Shown: positions 18,622-28,336, numbered from the stretch's first letter. The stretch: DNA of 64,000 nt from Microtetraspora sp. NBRC 13810 (GCF_030268685.1 NZ_BSRQ01000008.1:1-64000), one strand, 5' to 3'. Notes: a model not told the origin generated them from the letters alone. Translations and numbers: made by a program.

Positions 18622-18876
18622 TCACGGGAACGCGGCGCTCGTGCGGACGTGGGCGGTCAGGACCTCCTCGGGTGGTGAGGGACACAGCGCCTCGGCGCAG
18701 TCGGGACACGCGAACACCCGCGCGCGGTTCGGCAGCGTGCCGACACGGATCCGCGGCCGGGGCCATTTCTTGTGGCACACCACGCAGGCGTCGCCGTCGC
18801 GTTGCGCGCCTGTCAGGCCCTCAGGGTCGAACGTCAACATGATCCGTGCCTTTTCGGTCGGATCCCAGCTCATCAT
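18622..18876 (-). CDS. Small putative zinc-ribbon protein
   Basis: An 84-residue protein with two cysteine pairs, CVVCHKKW and CPDC, 25-30 residues apart, which could bind one zinc ion. A GGGAG ribosome-binding site stands before the tandem ATG ATG start. The function is unknown. A near-palindrome, TTATACCGGAACCGTTATAA (18901-18920), lies 25-44 bases before the start and may regulate it. Confidence 0.65.
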   Translation of the reverse strand: MMSWDPTEKARIMLTFDPEGLTGAQRDGDACVVCHKKWPRPRIRVGTLPNRARVFACPDCAEALCPSPPEEVLTAHVRTSAAFP

Positions 18877-18900
18877 GCTCCCTGTGCTGATCGCCCAGCC

Positions 18901-18920
18901 TTATACCGGAACCGTTATAA
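18901..18920. promoter_or_regulatory. Near-palindrome upstream of zinc-ribbon gene
   Basis: TTATACCGGAACCGTTATAA is a 20-bp dyad with a single mismatched pair outside the central AA. It shares TTATACCGG with the perfect palindrome at 39964-39977 upstream of the CHAP gene. Both lie upstream of minus-strand genes, which suggests a common regulator. Confidence 0.45.
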
Positions 18921-18999
18921 CCCCGCCTCCCTCACTGATCGCTTAGCGCGGCGTCAAGGTGGGGTTAAATCACCGGAAGTACCCTTCCCGCAGAACGAC

Positions 19000-19031
19000 A
19001 AAAAGGGCACCAAGCAAGAAGCCGGGTGCCC
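19000..19031 (-). terminator. Rho-independent terminator of gabT
   Basis: Read on the minus strand, GGGCACC (from 19031) pairs with GGTGCCC (to 19005) around a 13-base loop and is followed by five T residues (19004-19000). It starts 14 bases after the gabT stop. Confidence 0.88.
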
Positions 19032-19044
19032 CATATGTCCGGAT

Positions 19045-20421
19045 CTAAACCTCGGTGATGGCCTTCTCCAGGATGCCGAGCCCCTCTTCGAGCAGGTGGT
19101 CGGGCATGACCAGCGGCGGAAGGAAGCGCAACACGTTGCCGTACGTGCCGGCCGTGAGCACGAGCAGGCCCTCCGCGTGGCAGCGCCTGGCCACCGCGGC
19201 GGTGGCGACCGGGTCGGGCTCCTTGGTGCCCGGCCTGACCAGCTCGATCGCGATCATCGCGCCGCGCCCGCGCACGTCCCCGACCAGCTCCGACCGCTCG
19301 GCGAGCGCGCGCAGCCGGGGCAGCATGACCGAGCCGATGTGCCGGGCCCGGCCCACGAGGTCGTCCCGCTCGATGGTCTCGAAGACGCCGAGCGCCGCCT
19401 CGCAGGCGAGCGGGTTGCCGCCGAAGGTGCCGCCGAGCCCGCTGACGTGCACGGAGTCCATCAGCTCCGCCCTGCCGGTCACCGCGGCGAGCGGCAGGCC
19501 GCCCGCGATGCCCTTGGCCGTGCAGATCAGGTCCGGCACGATGCCCTCGTCCTCGCAGGCGAACAGGTCGCCGGTCCTGGCGAAGCCGGTCTGCACCTCG
19601 TCGGCGACGAAGACGATGCCGTTGGCCCGGCAGAACTCCAGGACGCGCGGCAGGAACCCGCGCGCGGGCTCGATGAAGCCGCCCTCCCCGGCGATCGGCT
19701 CGATGACCACGGCGGCGACCTTCTCTGCCCCGATCTGCTTGGTGATCATGTCGATGGCCTGCGCGGCGGCCTCCTCCGCGCAGTTCTCCCTGCCGGTCGG
19801 CCAGCGGAACGGGTACGCCAGCGGCACCCGGTAGACCTCCGGAGCGAACGGCCCGAAGCCGTCCTTGTAGGGCATGTTCTTGGCGGTGAGCGTCATCGTC
19901 AGCAGGGTGCGGCCGTGGTAGCCGTGGTCGAAGACGACGACCGCCTGCCGCCCGGTGGCGTGCCTGGCCACCTTGACGGCGTTCTCCACCGCCTCCGCGC
20001 CGGAGTTCACCAGGAAGGTGCGCTTCTCGTGGTCGCCCGGGGTGAGCCGGTTCAGCGTCTCGCACACCTCGACGTACGACTCGTACGGCGTGACCATGAA
20101 ACAGGTGTGCGTGAAGTCGGCCACCTGCCTGGTGACCCGCTCGACCACCCGGGGGGCCGCGTTCCCCACGCTGGTGACCGCGATGCCGGAGCCGAAGTCG
20201 ATCAGCGAGTTGCCGTCGGCGTCCACGACCACGCCGCCGCCGGCCCTGGTGACGAACACCGGCAGCGTCGTGCCGATGCCCGGAGGCACCGCGGCCTGCT
20301 TGCGCGCGAGCAGCTCGCGCGACCTCGGACCGGGGATCTCGGTGCGCAGGCGCCGCTCCTGGGGGAGTGCCGGCCCGCCGTGCGTGTCGTTCGTGCCGCT
20401 CATACCGCTCTTACCGCTCAT
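19045..20421 (-). CDS. gabT: 4-aminobutyrate transaminase
   Basis: A 458-residue class III PLP aminotransferase of the GABA transaminase group. It contains LVNSGAEAVENAVKVAR, DHGYHGRTLLTMTLT, VIEPIAGEGGFI, the ADEVQTGFARTG motif and the PLP lysine K303 in TAKGIAGGLPLA. It converts GABA and 2-oxoglutarate to succinate semialdehyde and glutamate. Related enzymes also use 5-aminovalerate or beta-alanine. Two in-frame ATGs (20421 and 20403) have weak ribosome-binding sites, so the exact start is unsure; homology begins near PQERRLRTEIPGPRS. It is divergent from a PucR regulator, its likely activator, and an aldehyde dehydrogenase lies 2.4 kb away. Confidence 0.92.
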   Translation of the reverse strand: MSGKSGMSGTNDTHGGPALPQERRLRTEIPGPRSRELLARKQAAVPPGIGTTLPVFVTRAGGGVVVDADGNSLIDFGSGIAVTSVGNAAPRVVERVTRQVADFTHTCFMVTPYESYVEVCETLNRLTPGDHEKRTFLVNSGAEAVENAVKVARHATGRQAVVVFDHGYHGRTLLTMTLTAKNMPYKDGFGPFAPEVYRVPLAYPFRWPTGRENCAEEAAAQAIDMITKQIGAEKVAAVVIEPIAGEGGFIEPARGFLPRVLEFCRANGIVFVADEVQTGFARTGDLFACEDEGIVPDLICTAKGIAGGLPLAAVTGRAELMDSVHVSGLGGTFGGNPLACEAALGVFETIERDDLVGRARHIGSVMLPRLRALAERSELVGDVRGRGAMIAIELVRPGTKEPDPVATAAVARRCHAEGLLVLTAGTYGNVLRFLPPLVMPDHLLEEGLGILEKAITEV

Positions 20422-20482
20422 AAGTGCGACGCTACGGTCCCGGCCGCCCGGTGCCGATGCTGCACTATGGCAGACTGAAACC

Positions 20483-20513
20483 ATCCGGATTATCCAGAAC
20501 GTACAAGCCGGAT
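20483..20513. promoter_or_regulatory. Inverted repeat in gabT/PucR promoter region
   Basis: ATCCGG (20483-20488) and CCGGAT (20508-20513) are inverted about 19 bases apart in the gap between the divergent gabT and PucR genes. It is a weak candidate for the PucR operator. Confidence 0.3.
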
Positions 20514-20522
20514 ACCGGGGTG

Positions 20523-21995
20523 ATGGGCGTGACGCCTACGTTGCGGCGGGTGGTGGCGATCGTACCGCTCCGGCTGCGGGTGCTCACCGGCGCGGACGCG
20601 CTCGACCGGCCGGTGCGCTGGGTGGCCGTCAGCGAGCTGGAGGACCCCACGCCCTTCCTCGAAGGGGGCGAGCTGCTGCTCACCACCGGGATGCGGCTCA
20701 CCTCCGAGAACGCCGCGGCCTACGTGCGCAGGCTCGTCGCCCGCCAGGTGGCCGGGCTGGGCTTCGGCGTCGGGCTGGGCCACGAGGCGATCCCGGACGA
20801 GCTGGTACGCGTCGCGGCCGAGGCCGGCCTGCCGCTGGTGGAGGTGCCGCGGGAGATCCCGTTCGTCGCCGTCGGCAAGGCGGTCAGCGACCTGCTGGCC
20901 GCCGAGCAGCACGAGGAGCTCAGCCACGCCTTCGCCGCCCAGGGCAGGCTGACCAGGGCGGCGCTGCGGCCCGACGGCATGCGGGCGGTGGTGCGGCGGC
21001 TCGCCAGGGAGATCGGCGGCTGGGCCGTGCTGCTCGACCCCGGCGGAGCCGTGCTCGCCGCGGCCGGCGACGACCTCGACGAGGACTCGCCCGAGATCGG
21101 CGAACGGGTGGCGGACCTGCTGCCCGAGCTCGACCGGCTCAAGGACCGGCCCGGCAGCGTGGCCGTCTCCACCCCCGGCCAGCACGTGATCGCGCAACCG
21201 CTCGGCGGCGCCCGCAGGGTCCGCGGGTTCTTCGCCGTCGGGCTGGACCGCGCCTTCTCCCCGGTCGCGCACACCGTCGTGAACGTCGCCTGCTCCCTGC
21301 TCACCCTCGCCCTGGAACGCGAGGCGGAGGAACCCGCCGCCGAGCGCCGCGTGCGCTCCGCCGTACTGCGCCTGCTGCTGGCCGGGCAGCGGGAGGCCGC
21401 CTGCCACGCCCTCGCCGCCCTCGGCGACCGGCTGCCCGAGGGCGACGTCTCCGTCCTCGCCACCGCGGCGGACCAGGAGGCGGTGCGGGAGGAGGCCGCC
21501 GGGGTCTTCGCCGCCGCGCTGGACGGCATGACGGTCTTCGTCGTCCCGGCCGCGCGCGCCGGCCAGGTGGCCGAGGCGGTGGCCCGGCACGGGCCGGTCG
21601 GCGTCGGCGGGCCCGCTCCGCTGGACGGGCTGAGCGCCGGCCTGGACCGCGCCCGGCGCGCGCTCGCCGCCGCCCGCCGGGCCGGCACGCCGGTCATGAG
21701 CTTCGCCGACCTGCCCGGCCAGGGCCTGCTCGCCCTGCTCGACCCGGCCGCCGCGGACGCCTTCGCCGCCGCCCTGCTGGCCCCGCTCACCGAGTACGGC
21801 TCCCGCGCCGACCTGCTGGAGTCGCTGCGCGCCTACCTCGCCTGCAACGGCCACTGGGACGCCGCGGCCCAGCGGCTGGGCGTGCACCGGCACACCCTCC
21901 GCTACCGGATGCGCAAGGTCGCCGAACTCCTCGGCCGCGACCTCGACGACCCGGCCGCCCGCGCCGAACTCTGGATCGCCCTCAGCAGGCTCTGA
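20523..21995 (+). CDS. PucR family regulator, divergent from gabT
   Basis: A 490-residue regulator with the PucR N-terminal domain (LRVLTGADALDRPVRWVAVSELEDPTPF, EGGELLLTTGMRL), a variable middle and the C-terminal HTH_30 (LRAYLACNGHWDAAAQRLGVHRHTLRYRMRKVAELLGRDL). Divergent placement next to gabT is the usual arrangement for a GABA-responsive PucR activator. I chose ATG 20523, preceded by CCGGGGTG. It is shorter than the PucR at 4740 and differs in its middle region, so the two probably answer to different signals. Confidence 0.92.
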   Translation: MGVTPTLRRVVAIVPLRLRVLTGADALDRPVRWVAVSELEDPTPFLEGGELLLTTGMRLTSENAAAYVRRLVARQVAGLGFGVGLGHEAIPDELVRVAAEAGLPLVEVPREIPFVAVGKAVSDLLAAEQHEELSHAFAAQGRLTRAALRPDGMRAVVRRLAREIGGWAVLLDPGGAVLAAAGDDLDEDSPEIGERVADLLPELDRLKDRPGSVAVSTPGQHVIAQPLGGARRVRGFFAVGLDRAFSPVAHTVVNVACSLLTLALEREAEEPAAERRVRSAVLRLLLAGQREAACHALAALGDRLPEGDVSVLATAADQEAVREEAAGVFAAALDGMTVFVVPAARAGQVAEAVARHGPVGVGGPAPLDGLSAGLDRARRALAAARRAGTPVMSFADLPGQGLLALLDPAAADAFAAALLAPLTEYGSRADLLESLRAYLACNGHWDAAAQRLGVHRHTLRYRMRKVAELLGRDLDDPAARAELWIALSRL

Positions 21996-22004
21996 ACCGC
22001 GGGA

Positions 22005-22631
22005 TCAGCGCCGGTTGACGAGGTAACCGCAGATGGTGGCCGTGGTGACCGTGTCGTAGGTGGCCGGGCCGCGCAGGTGGCCGGCCCGCTCCAGGCTGAT
22101 GGCCCCCTGGGCGGCGGCCCAGAGCGCGTCGGCGATCTTGCGGGGCTGGGTCGGCGTGATGTAGCCGGCGGAGATGCAGTCGGCGATCGCCCGGTCCAGG
22201 ATGTTCAGCGCCGCCCTGGCCAGGGTGCGGGCCCGCTCGCTCGGCTCGAAGCCGGGGATCGCCTTCTCGAACATCAGGCTGTAGTAGACGGGCTCCTCCA
22301 GGCACGCCTCCCGGTAGGCCGGGCCGAGCGCCGTGAGGTACTCCAGCGGGTCCTTGCGCAGCGGCACGGCCTCCAGCCGGCGGCGGAACCGCTCGAAGCC
22401 CTCCAGGTACAACGCCTCGGCGAGGCCCTCCTTGCTGCCGAACATCGTGTAGATCACGGTCGTGGAACAGCCCGCCTCCGTGGCGATGCGGCGCATGGTG
22501 AGGCTGTCGGGGCCATGCGTGAGCAGCAGGTCCCCCGCGACGTCGAGAAGACGCTTGCGAAGCTCGTCGTGCGAGGTGCGCTCTCCGAGGAGGTAGGCGC
22601 CCTGGAGCCCGAGCGGCGCCGACGAGGTCAT
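22005..22631 (-). CDS. TetR family transcriptional regulator
   Basis: A 208-residue regulator with a TetR helix-turn-helix at about 22-68 (LRKRLLDVAGDLLLTHG ... AGCSTTVIYTMFGSKEGLAEALY) and a C-terminal domain carrying RAGHLRGPATYDTVTTATICGYL. It is convergent with PucR and divergent from the aldehyde dehydrogenase at 22859, which it may control across the 227-base gap. No clear dyad was found in that gap; the duplicated dyad at 17325 is another possible target. Confidence 0.88.
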   Translation of the reverse strand: MTSSAPLGLQGAYLLGERTSHDELRKRLLDVAGDLLLTHGPDSLTMRRIATEAGCSTTVIYTMFGSKEGLAEALYLEGFERFRRRLEAVPLRKDPLEYLTALGPAYREACLEEPVYYSLMFEKAIPGFEPSERARTLARAALNILDRAIADCISAGYITPTQPRKIADALWAAAQGAISLERAGHLRGPATYDTVTTATICGYLVNRR

Positions 22632-22858
22632 GAGGTCACGCCCTTCTGATCATGGGCCCGCACGTGACCCGCACCCGTTGACTTAACCAAGGCAGCGAAA
22701 GTTCAAACCGCTCTACATGAAGAAACATAGGGATAAGGGGTTGTTTTCGTTACAGCCCACGGCGGGGAAATATTCTTGTCCGTGGTGGTGCGCATAGGAC
22801 CGGGGATTGTGCGGTCTGGAGTAAAGCCGCCGGGCCGCCGGTGACATAGCGTCGGACC

Positions 22859-24286
22859 ATGGACGTACGCCCCTTCTGGCTCGCCGGTCGCCCCGCCACC
22901 GGTGACGGCGAGCTGACCGTGACCAACTCCCACGACGGCAGGGTCGTCGGGATCGCCTCCGTGCCGACCGCCGGCCAGGTCGAGCAGGCCGTCGCCGCCG
23001 CGGCGGCCGTGGCCGGGGAAGCCGCCGCGCTGCCGATCCACGTGCGGGCCGAGGCCCTCGCCCACGTGGCCCGCCGCATCGGCGAGCGGGCCGACGAGAT
23101 CGCCCGGCTCATCACGGAGGAGAACGGCAAACCGATCTTCTGGTCCCGCGGCGAGGTCAACCGGGCCGTCTCCACCTTCCGCTTCGCCGCCGAGGAGACC
23201 AGGCGGTTCTCCGGCGAGGTGCAGCGGCTCGACACCGAGGCCGCCGCGACCGGCCGGCTGGCCTACGTGTCCCGGGTGCCGCACGGCCCGGTGCTCGCGA
23301 TCACGCCCTTCAACTTCCCGCTGAACCTCGTCGCGCACAAGGTGGCCCCGGCCGTCGCCGTCGGCGCCCCGGTGATCGTCAAGCCCGCGCCCGCCACGCC
23401 GCTGTCGTCGCTGCTGCTCGGCGAGATCCTGGCCGAGACCGCGCTGCCCGAGGGGATGTTCTCGGTGCTCCCGGTGCCCAACGACCGCGCAGGCGACCTC
23501 GTCGCCGACCCCCGGCTGCCGGTCGTGTCGTTCACCGGCTCCGCGCCGGTCGGCTACGCGATCAGGGACCGCATCCCGGGCAAGCACGTCACCCTGGAGC
23601 TCGGCGGCAACGCGGCGGCGGTCGTGCTGGCCGACGCCGACCTCGACTGGGCGGCGTCGCGGATCGCGCTCTTCTCCAACTACCAGGCCGGGCAGAGCTG
23701 CATCGCGGTGCAGCGGGTGATCGTCGAGGACGCGGTCTACGACGCCTTCGTCGAGCGGCTCCTGCCCGCCGTCGGCGCCCTGGTCACCGGCGACCCGGCC
23801 GACGAGAAGACCCAGGTCGGCCCGATGGTGTCGGTGCAGGCCGCGGAGCGGGTCGAACAGTGGGTGGGCGAGGCGGTGGCCGCGGGCGCCAAGGTGCTCG
23901 CCGGAGGCACCCGTGACGGCGCGACCTTCGCGCCGACCGTCCTCGCCGACGTGCCCCGCGACGCCAAGGTCTGCCGCGAGGAGGTCTTCGGCCCGGTCAT
24001 GGCGCTGTCCAGGGTCTCCGGCGTGGACGAGGCGTTCGCCGAGGTCAACGACTCCAGGTACGGGCTCCAGGCCGGGGTGTTCACCCGCTCCCTCGACGTC
24101 GCCTTCCGCGCCAACCGCGAGCTGGAGGTCGGCGGCCTGATCATCGGCGACGTGCCGTCCTACCGGGCCGACCAGATGCCCTACGGCGGCGTGAAGGAGT
24201 CGGGGGCGGGCCGCGAGGGGCTGAGCTCCGCGATGGCCGACTACACCTACGAGAAGGTGATGGTCCTCACCGGCCTGGTCCTCTGA
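22859..24286 (+). CDS. NAD(P)-dependent aldehyde dehydrogenase
   Basis: The 475-residue enzyme shows the ALDH features: the ITPFNFPLNLVAHKVAPAVA segment, the base glutamate in LELGGNAA and catalytic Cys281 in GQSCIAVQRV. It resembles the broad group of phosphonoacetaldehyde and glyceraldehyde-type ALDHs rather than classical GabD. In this neighbourhood it is the natural candidate to oxidise the semialdehyde made by GabT, or an aminoaldehyde from polyamine breakdown; that link is inferred. The start ATG at 22859 is well placed at the family N-terminus. Confidence 0.88.
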   Translation: MDVRPFWLAGRPATGDGELTVTNSHDGRVVGIASVPTAGQVEQAVAAAAAVAGEAAALPIHVRAEALAHVARRIGERADEIARLITEENGKPIFWSRGEVNRAVSTFRFAAEETRRFSGEVQRLDTEAAATGRLAYVSRVPHGPVLAITPFNFPLNLVAHKVAPAVAVGAPVIVKPAPATPLSSLLLGEILAETALPEGMFSVLPVPNDRAGDLVADPRLPVVSFTGSAPVGYAIRDRIPGKHVTLELGGNAAAVVLADADLDWAASRIALFSNYQAGQSCIAVQRVIVEDAVYDAFVERLLPAVGALVTGDPADEKTQVGPMVSVQAAERVEQWVGEAVAAGAKVLAGGTRDGATFAPTVLADVPRDAKVCREEVFGPVMALSRVSGVDEAFAEVNDSRYGLQAGVFTRSLDVAFRANRELEVGGLIIGDVPSYRADQMPYGGVKESGAGREGLSSAMADYTYEKVMVLTGLVL

Positions 24287-24307
24287 TCCGGCCCGGCCAC
24301 GCGGCCC

Positions 24308-24343
24308 GGCGGCGAGGCGGCCGAACCCGCTCACCTCGCCGCC
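24308..24343. terminator. Bidirectional hairpin between convergent genes
   Basis: GGCGGCGAGG (24308-24317) and its exact complement CCTCGCCGCC (24334-24343) flank a 16-base loop between the stops of the aldehyde dehydrogenase and the first protease. There is no T tract. Confidence 0.6.
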
Positions 24344-24365
24344 GTCCGCCCGGGCCCCGCCGCGG

Positions 24366-25517
24366 TCACGCCCGCCCGGCGGTGGCGTAGAGCTCCTTCG
24401 CGGAGGCGCCGAAGTAGGGGCCGTACATGGTGCGGTGGTCGTTGCCGTACTTGAAGCTGCTCACCGACGTCACCGTGCCCCGGCCGCCCGCCGCGTCGAA
24501 GCCGGACAGCCACGGGCCGCCGCTGGACCCCGCCGTCATGTCACAGCCCAGGCCCTGGTCCTGCGTCCCCCCGTAGGGGTCCTGGCGGACCCGGCCCGCG
24601 CAGTAGATGAGCCGCCTGCCGTCGTAGGGCGGGTCGGCGGGGAAGCCGAAGCCGTAGGTCTGCTGGCCGCGCGGGCCGTTGAAGCCGATCTCCTGGAAGC
24701 CGACGACGTCGGCCACGTGCCTGCCCCTGTGGGTGTTGAGCGCCACCATGCCGACGTCGTGGCTGTCGTCGCCCTTGCCCGACCACTGCTTGGCGACGAA
24801 CATCCGGCGCGCGGTGAACGTGCCGTAGGGCTTAGCGCCCTCCTGGTAACCGGGGACGAAGGTCCAGTTCTCGGCCCACGGGCCGGTGCCGTCCTTCAGG
24901 CAGTGGCCGGCGGTGACGACGAGGTCGCGGTTGCGGCTGCGGATCGTGCTGGCCGAGCAGACGAAGTCGACGCCGGACATGGTGAGGAAGACCCGGCCGG
25001 TGGTGCGGGTCACCGCCCCGCCCGCGCTCCACCGGGTGCCCGAGCTGACCGCGCCGGGCCGTTCCGCCCGCGCGTGCTCCCGCCCGCCGATGGCGAGGCG
25101 CGACGCCCGCGCGGACGGCACGGGCACGCCGAGGCCCCCGGCGACGCCGCGCGCCGTCTCACCCGCCGTGTCATCGGACATGTCACCGGCCACGTGCCCG
25201 GTGCGCCCGAACGCGCCGGACAGGTCGATCGGGACGGCGGCCGCGATCCGCCGGGGCGTCCAGTAGGCGCGCACGCGGCGCTGCTCCGATCTGCTGACCG
25301 CGGCCAGGTGCTCGACGACGTGCCCGGCGACACTTCCGGTGAGGTGCTCGGCGACGTGGCGCACGGGACCGGCCTTGGACCGCTGCACGGAGGGATGCGG
25401 GGCGGAGACGCGGGCGAGACGCTGCCCGTCGGGCTCGGCGGCGGGCCGGCCCTCGGGGGCGCCCACCAGACCGGCGAGGAGCGCCGCGGCCGCAAGCAGG
25501 GGGAGGCTCGTGGTCAT
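24366..25517 (-). CDS. Secreted trypsin-like serine protease 1
   Basis: A 383-residue secreted chymotrypsin-fold protease. Residues 1-25 form a Sec signal (MTTSLPLLAAAALLAGLVGA) and about 26-160 a propeptide-like region. The catalytic domain carries His205 in VTAGHC, Asp254 in SHDVGMVAL and Ser332 in AGSSGGPW. Cysteines near His205 (FVCSAST, GHC) and around IYCAGR/GLGCDM suggest disulfides. The C-terminal YGPYFGASAKELY matches the second protease (FAPYFGPEAKAVY), so the two are paralogues in tandem. The start ATG at 25517 directly precedes the signal peptide. Confidence 0.9.
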   Translation of the reverse strand: MTTSLPLLAAAALLAGLVGAPEGRPAAEPDGQRLARVSAPHPSVQRSKAGPVRHVAEHLTGSVAGHVVEHLAAVSRSEQRRVRAYWTPRRIAAAVPIDLSGAFGRTGHVAGDMSDDTAGETARGVAGGLGVPVPSARASRLAIGGREHARAERPGAVSSGTRWSAGGAVTRTTGRVFLTMSGVDFVCSASTIRSRNRDLVVTAGHCLKDGTGPWAENWTFVPGYQEGAKPYGTFTARRMFVAKQWSGKGDDSHDVGMVALNTHRGRHVADVVGFQEIGFNGPRGQQTYGFGFPADPPYDGRRLIYCAGRVRQDPYGGTQDQGLGCDMTAGSSGGPWLSGFDAAGGRGTVTSVSSFKYGNDHRTMYGPYFGASAKELYATAGRA

Positions 25518-25564
25518 ACGACCCGAGTATGGACTACGCAAAGTGTCCGTGCCGCTACTTCACG

Positions 25565-26683
25565 TCAGGTCGCGCCGTCACGCTGGGCGGCGTCGTAGAC
25601 CGCCTTGGCCTCGGGGCCGAAGTAGGGGGCGAACATCCAGTCCTGGGCGAAGTTGTACTTGAAGCTGTTCACCGAGTTCTGCGTGCCCAGCCCCGTCGAC
25701 TCGTCGAACCCGAGGAACCACGGGCCGCCGCTGGAGCCGCCGGTCATCGCGCAGGTCAGGCCGAGCCCGCGGGACAGCAGGAAGTCGTCGAACGCCCGTC
25801 CCGAGCAGTAGGTCAGCCGGGAGCCGTCGTACGGGCTCGCCGCCGGGTAGCCGAAGGAGTGCATCTGCCTGCGGCGTCCCTGGTTGAAGGCGACGCCCTG
25901 GCCGCCGACCACCTCGGTCAGCGACCGCCCGTCCAGCGGCGCGACCACGGCGGCGGCGAGGTCGTGGTCGACGTTCTCGTCGTCGCTCCACTGCGGCGTG
26001 GTGAGCAGCCTGGTGGCCACCCAGGTGCCGTACGGCCGGCTGCCCCGGTCGTACCCGGGGACGAAGACCCAGTTGCCGTGGAAGACGCCGCCCATCTTCA
26101 CGCAGTGGCCCGCCGTGATCACCACGCTCTTGTTCGCGCTGGTCACGGCGCTGCCCGAGCAGGAGGCGTTGCGTCCCTGGTAGGTGAAGAAGACCCGGCC
26201 GGTGGTCTTCGCGACCGCGCCGCCCCTGGTCCACGTCGCGCCCGGCGTCGCCCTGGCGGCGGCCAGGGCCTGGCTCTGGCTCTGGGCCTGGCTCTGGGCC
26301 TGGGGCTGCTGGCTCTGGGCCTGGGGCTGCTGGGTCTGGGCCTGGGGGGCCGTTCCGGCCGCCTTGCCGGGCGCGGTCGGCGGGATGGTCACCGGGGCGC
26401 CGGTGGGCGGGAGCGCCCGGGAGGCGGTGGGGCCGGTCGAGGGGGACAGGCGGGCGCGGGGCGTCTTGCGGGCGGGGAGGTCGAGCGGTCGCGCCGCCTC
26501 CATCTTCGCGGGCGTCCAGTACTTCCGGACCGTCCGCTGCTCCGGACCGCTGTCCGCCGCCGCCCTCGCGATCGGCTTCGGAGCCTGCGCGCCGTACGCG
26601 GTCCCGGCGGGGAGCAGGGCCGCTCCCAGGGCGCCTCCCACGGCGAGCGAGACGATGGGCACGAGACGTGCCGTGCGGTGCAT
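25565..26683 (-). CDS. Secreted trypsin-like serine protease 2 with Q/A/S-rich linker
   Basis: A 372-residue paralogue of the neighbouring protease. It has a signal peptide (MHRTARLVPIVSLAVGGALGAALLPAGTAYGAQA), a pro-region with RKYWTPAKMEAARPLD, then a low-complexity linker of Gln/Ala/Ser/Pro (about 113-138, PQAQTQQPQAQSQQPQAQSQ and so on). The catalytic domain has His193 (ITAGHC), Asp241 (DHDLAAAVV) and Ser318 (GGSSGGPW). The linker, encoded by a short tandem DNA repeat at about 26265-26345, is absent from protease 1. It lies 47 bases upstream of protease 1 on the same strand. Confidence 0.9.
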   Translation of the reverse strand: MHRTARLVPIVSLAVGGALGAALLPAGTAYGAQAPKPIARAAADSGPEQRTVRKYWTPAKMEAARPLDLPARKTPRARLSPSTGPTASRALPPTGAPVTIPPTAPGKAAGTAPQAQTQQPQAQSQQPQAQSQAQSQSQALAAARATPGATWTRGGAVAKTTGRVFFTYQGRNASCSGSAVTSANKSVVITAGHCVKMGGVFHGNWVFVPGYDRGSRPYGTWVATRLLTTPQWSDDENVDHDLAAAVVAPLDGRSLTEVVGGQGVAFNQGRRRQMHSFGYPAASPYDGSRLTYCSGRAFDDFLLSRGLGLTCAMTGGSSGGPWFLGFDESTGLGTQNSVNSFKYNFAQDWMFAPYFGPEAKAVYDAAQRDGAT

Positions 26684-26930
26684 GGATTTACCTCCCGATA
26701 CGCGGATTGCTGGGTTCGGAAGGTAGTAGGCCCCTTATCCCGATTTCTCAAGATTTACAGAGATAGATATGGGCAAGTTCTGGCATAAACCACATGGAGA
26801 TCAATAGTCACAGGAGTTCTCTTTTTTCATACTGACCTTTTCGGATCGCTGGAAAACGGGCCTTCTGTGTGCTTGGGGATGTCCCTCCGGCGGGGCTGCG
26901 CACAACGGGACTGTGGGGGACAATGGGGCG

Positions 26931-28139
26931 ATGCACCCACACTCCGCACGTTCTGTTGTCCTGCTGGGCTCTACCGGCTCGATCGGTACCCAGGCCCTCG
27001 ACGTGATCGCGCGCAACCCCGGCAGGTTCCGGGTCTCCGGGCTGGCGGCGGGAGGGGCGCGGGTGGACCTGCTGGCCCGCCAGGCGGCCGAGTTCGGGGT
27101 CGAGGTCGTGGCCGTGGCCGACCCCACGGCGGTGCCCGCGCTGCGTGAGGCGCTCGCCGCGCTCGGGTCGCGGGCCGAGGTGCTCGCCGGTCCCGAAGGC
27201 GTCGCGGAGGCGGCCTCCTGGCCGTGCGACGTGGTGCTCAACGGCATCGACGGCGCCCTCGGGCTCGCCTCGACGCTGGCCGCGCTGGAGGCGGGCAGGG
27301 TGCTCGCGCTCGCCAACAAGGAGTCCCTGATCATGGGTGGGCCGCTGGTCAAGCGGCTCGCCAAGCCCGGCATGCTGCTGCCCGTCGACTCCGAGCACTC
27401 CGCGCTGGCCCAGTGCCTGTGGGCGGTCGGCCCGGACGGCGCGCCCATGCCGCCGGGGCGCGAGGTGAGCCGGCTGATCGTGACCGCCAGCGGCGGCCCG
27501 TTCCGCGGCCGGTCGCGGGCCGACCTCGCGGACGTGACGCCCGAGCAGGCGGCGGCCCATCCCACCTGGTCGATGGGCCCGGTGATCACGATCAACTCCG
27601 CGACGCTGGTCAACAAGGGCCTGGAGGTCATCGAGGCCCACCTGCTCTACGACATCGGCTTCGACCGGATCACCGTGGTGGTGCACCCGCAGTCCGTGAT
27701 CCACTCCATGGTGGAGTTCGCGGACGGGTCGGTGATCGCCCAGGCCAGCCCGCCCGACATGCGGCTGCCCATCTCGCTCGCCCTCGGCTGGCCCGAGCGG
27801 GTGCCGGACGCCGCGCCCGCCGTCGACTGGACCACCGCCCACTCCTGGACCTTCGAGCCGCTCGACGACGAGGCGTTCCCCTCGGTGCAGCTCGCCCGCC
27901 AGGTCGGTACGGCGGGCGGCACCGCCCCCGCCGTGTACAACGCGGCCAACGAGGTGTGCGTGGAGGCGTTCCGGGCGGGCCGCCTGCCGTTCCTCGGCAT
28001 CGTCGACACCGTCGCCGACGTCGTCGCCGAGCACGCGCCGACCCCCGCGGAGAGCGTGGAGGAGATCCTCGCCGCCGACGCCTGGGCGCGCGCCCGGGCC
28101 GCCGAACTGACCGCCCGGCACGCCGCGACGGGCGCCTGA
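26931..28139 (+). CDS. dxr: 1-deoxy-D-xylulose 5-phosphate reductoisomerase
   Basis: The 402-residue enzyme catalyses the second step of the MEP isoprenoid pathway, turning DXP into MEP with NADPH. It has the N-terminal NADPH motif [18 protein letters not shown], the metal-site signature [10 protein letters not shown] ... [13 protein letters not shown], and SGGPFRG ... [31 protein letters not shown]. The ATG at 26931 is chosen at the family start. In most actinobacteria a site-2 protease gene lies between dxr and ispG. Here the two are only 197 bases apart with nothing between. Confidence 0.96.
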   Translation: MHPHSARSVVLLGSTGSIGTQALDVIARNPGRFRVSGLAAGGARVDLLARQAAEFGVEVVAVADPTAVPALREALAALGSRAEVLAGPEGVAEAASWPCDVVLNGIDGALGLASTLAALEAGRVLALANKESLIMGGPLVKRLAKPGMLLPVDSEHSALAQCLWAVGPDGAPMPPGREVSRLIVTASGGPFRGRSRADLADVTPEQAAAHPTWSMGPVITINSATLVNKGLEVIEAHLLYDIGFDRITVVVHPQSVIHSMVEFADGSVIAQASPPDMRLPISLALGWPERVPDAAPAVDWTTAHSWTFEPLDDEAFPSVQLARQVGTAGGTAPAVYNAANEVCVEAFRAGRLPFLGIVDTVADVVAEHAPTPAESVEEILAADAWARARAAELTARHAATGA

Positions 28140-28336
28140 CCGCCCCGGCGTGGCAGGCGCCTGACCGCCGCGAACCGCGCATATTGCGCGAAGTTGTGGC
28201 GGGAAGGGCACGAACGCATGGCGGGCCGGTGGCCAGGCGGACAACGGCGGCGCCGCCCGCCCGCCACTACTTACACTGGTGGGGTCGGAAGATGCGGCTG
28301 AGGTCCGGTCGCCCGCCTAACATGCAAGGTGTTGTG

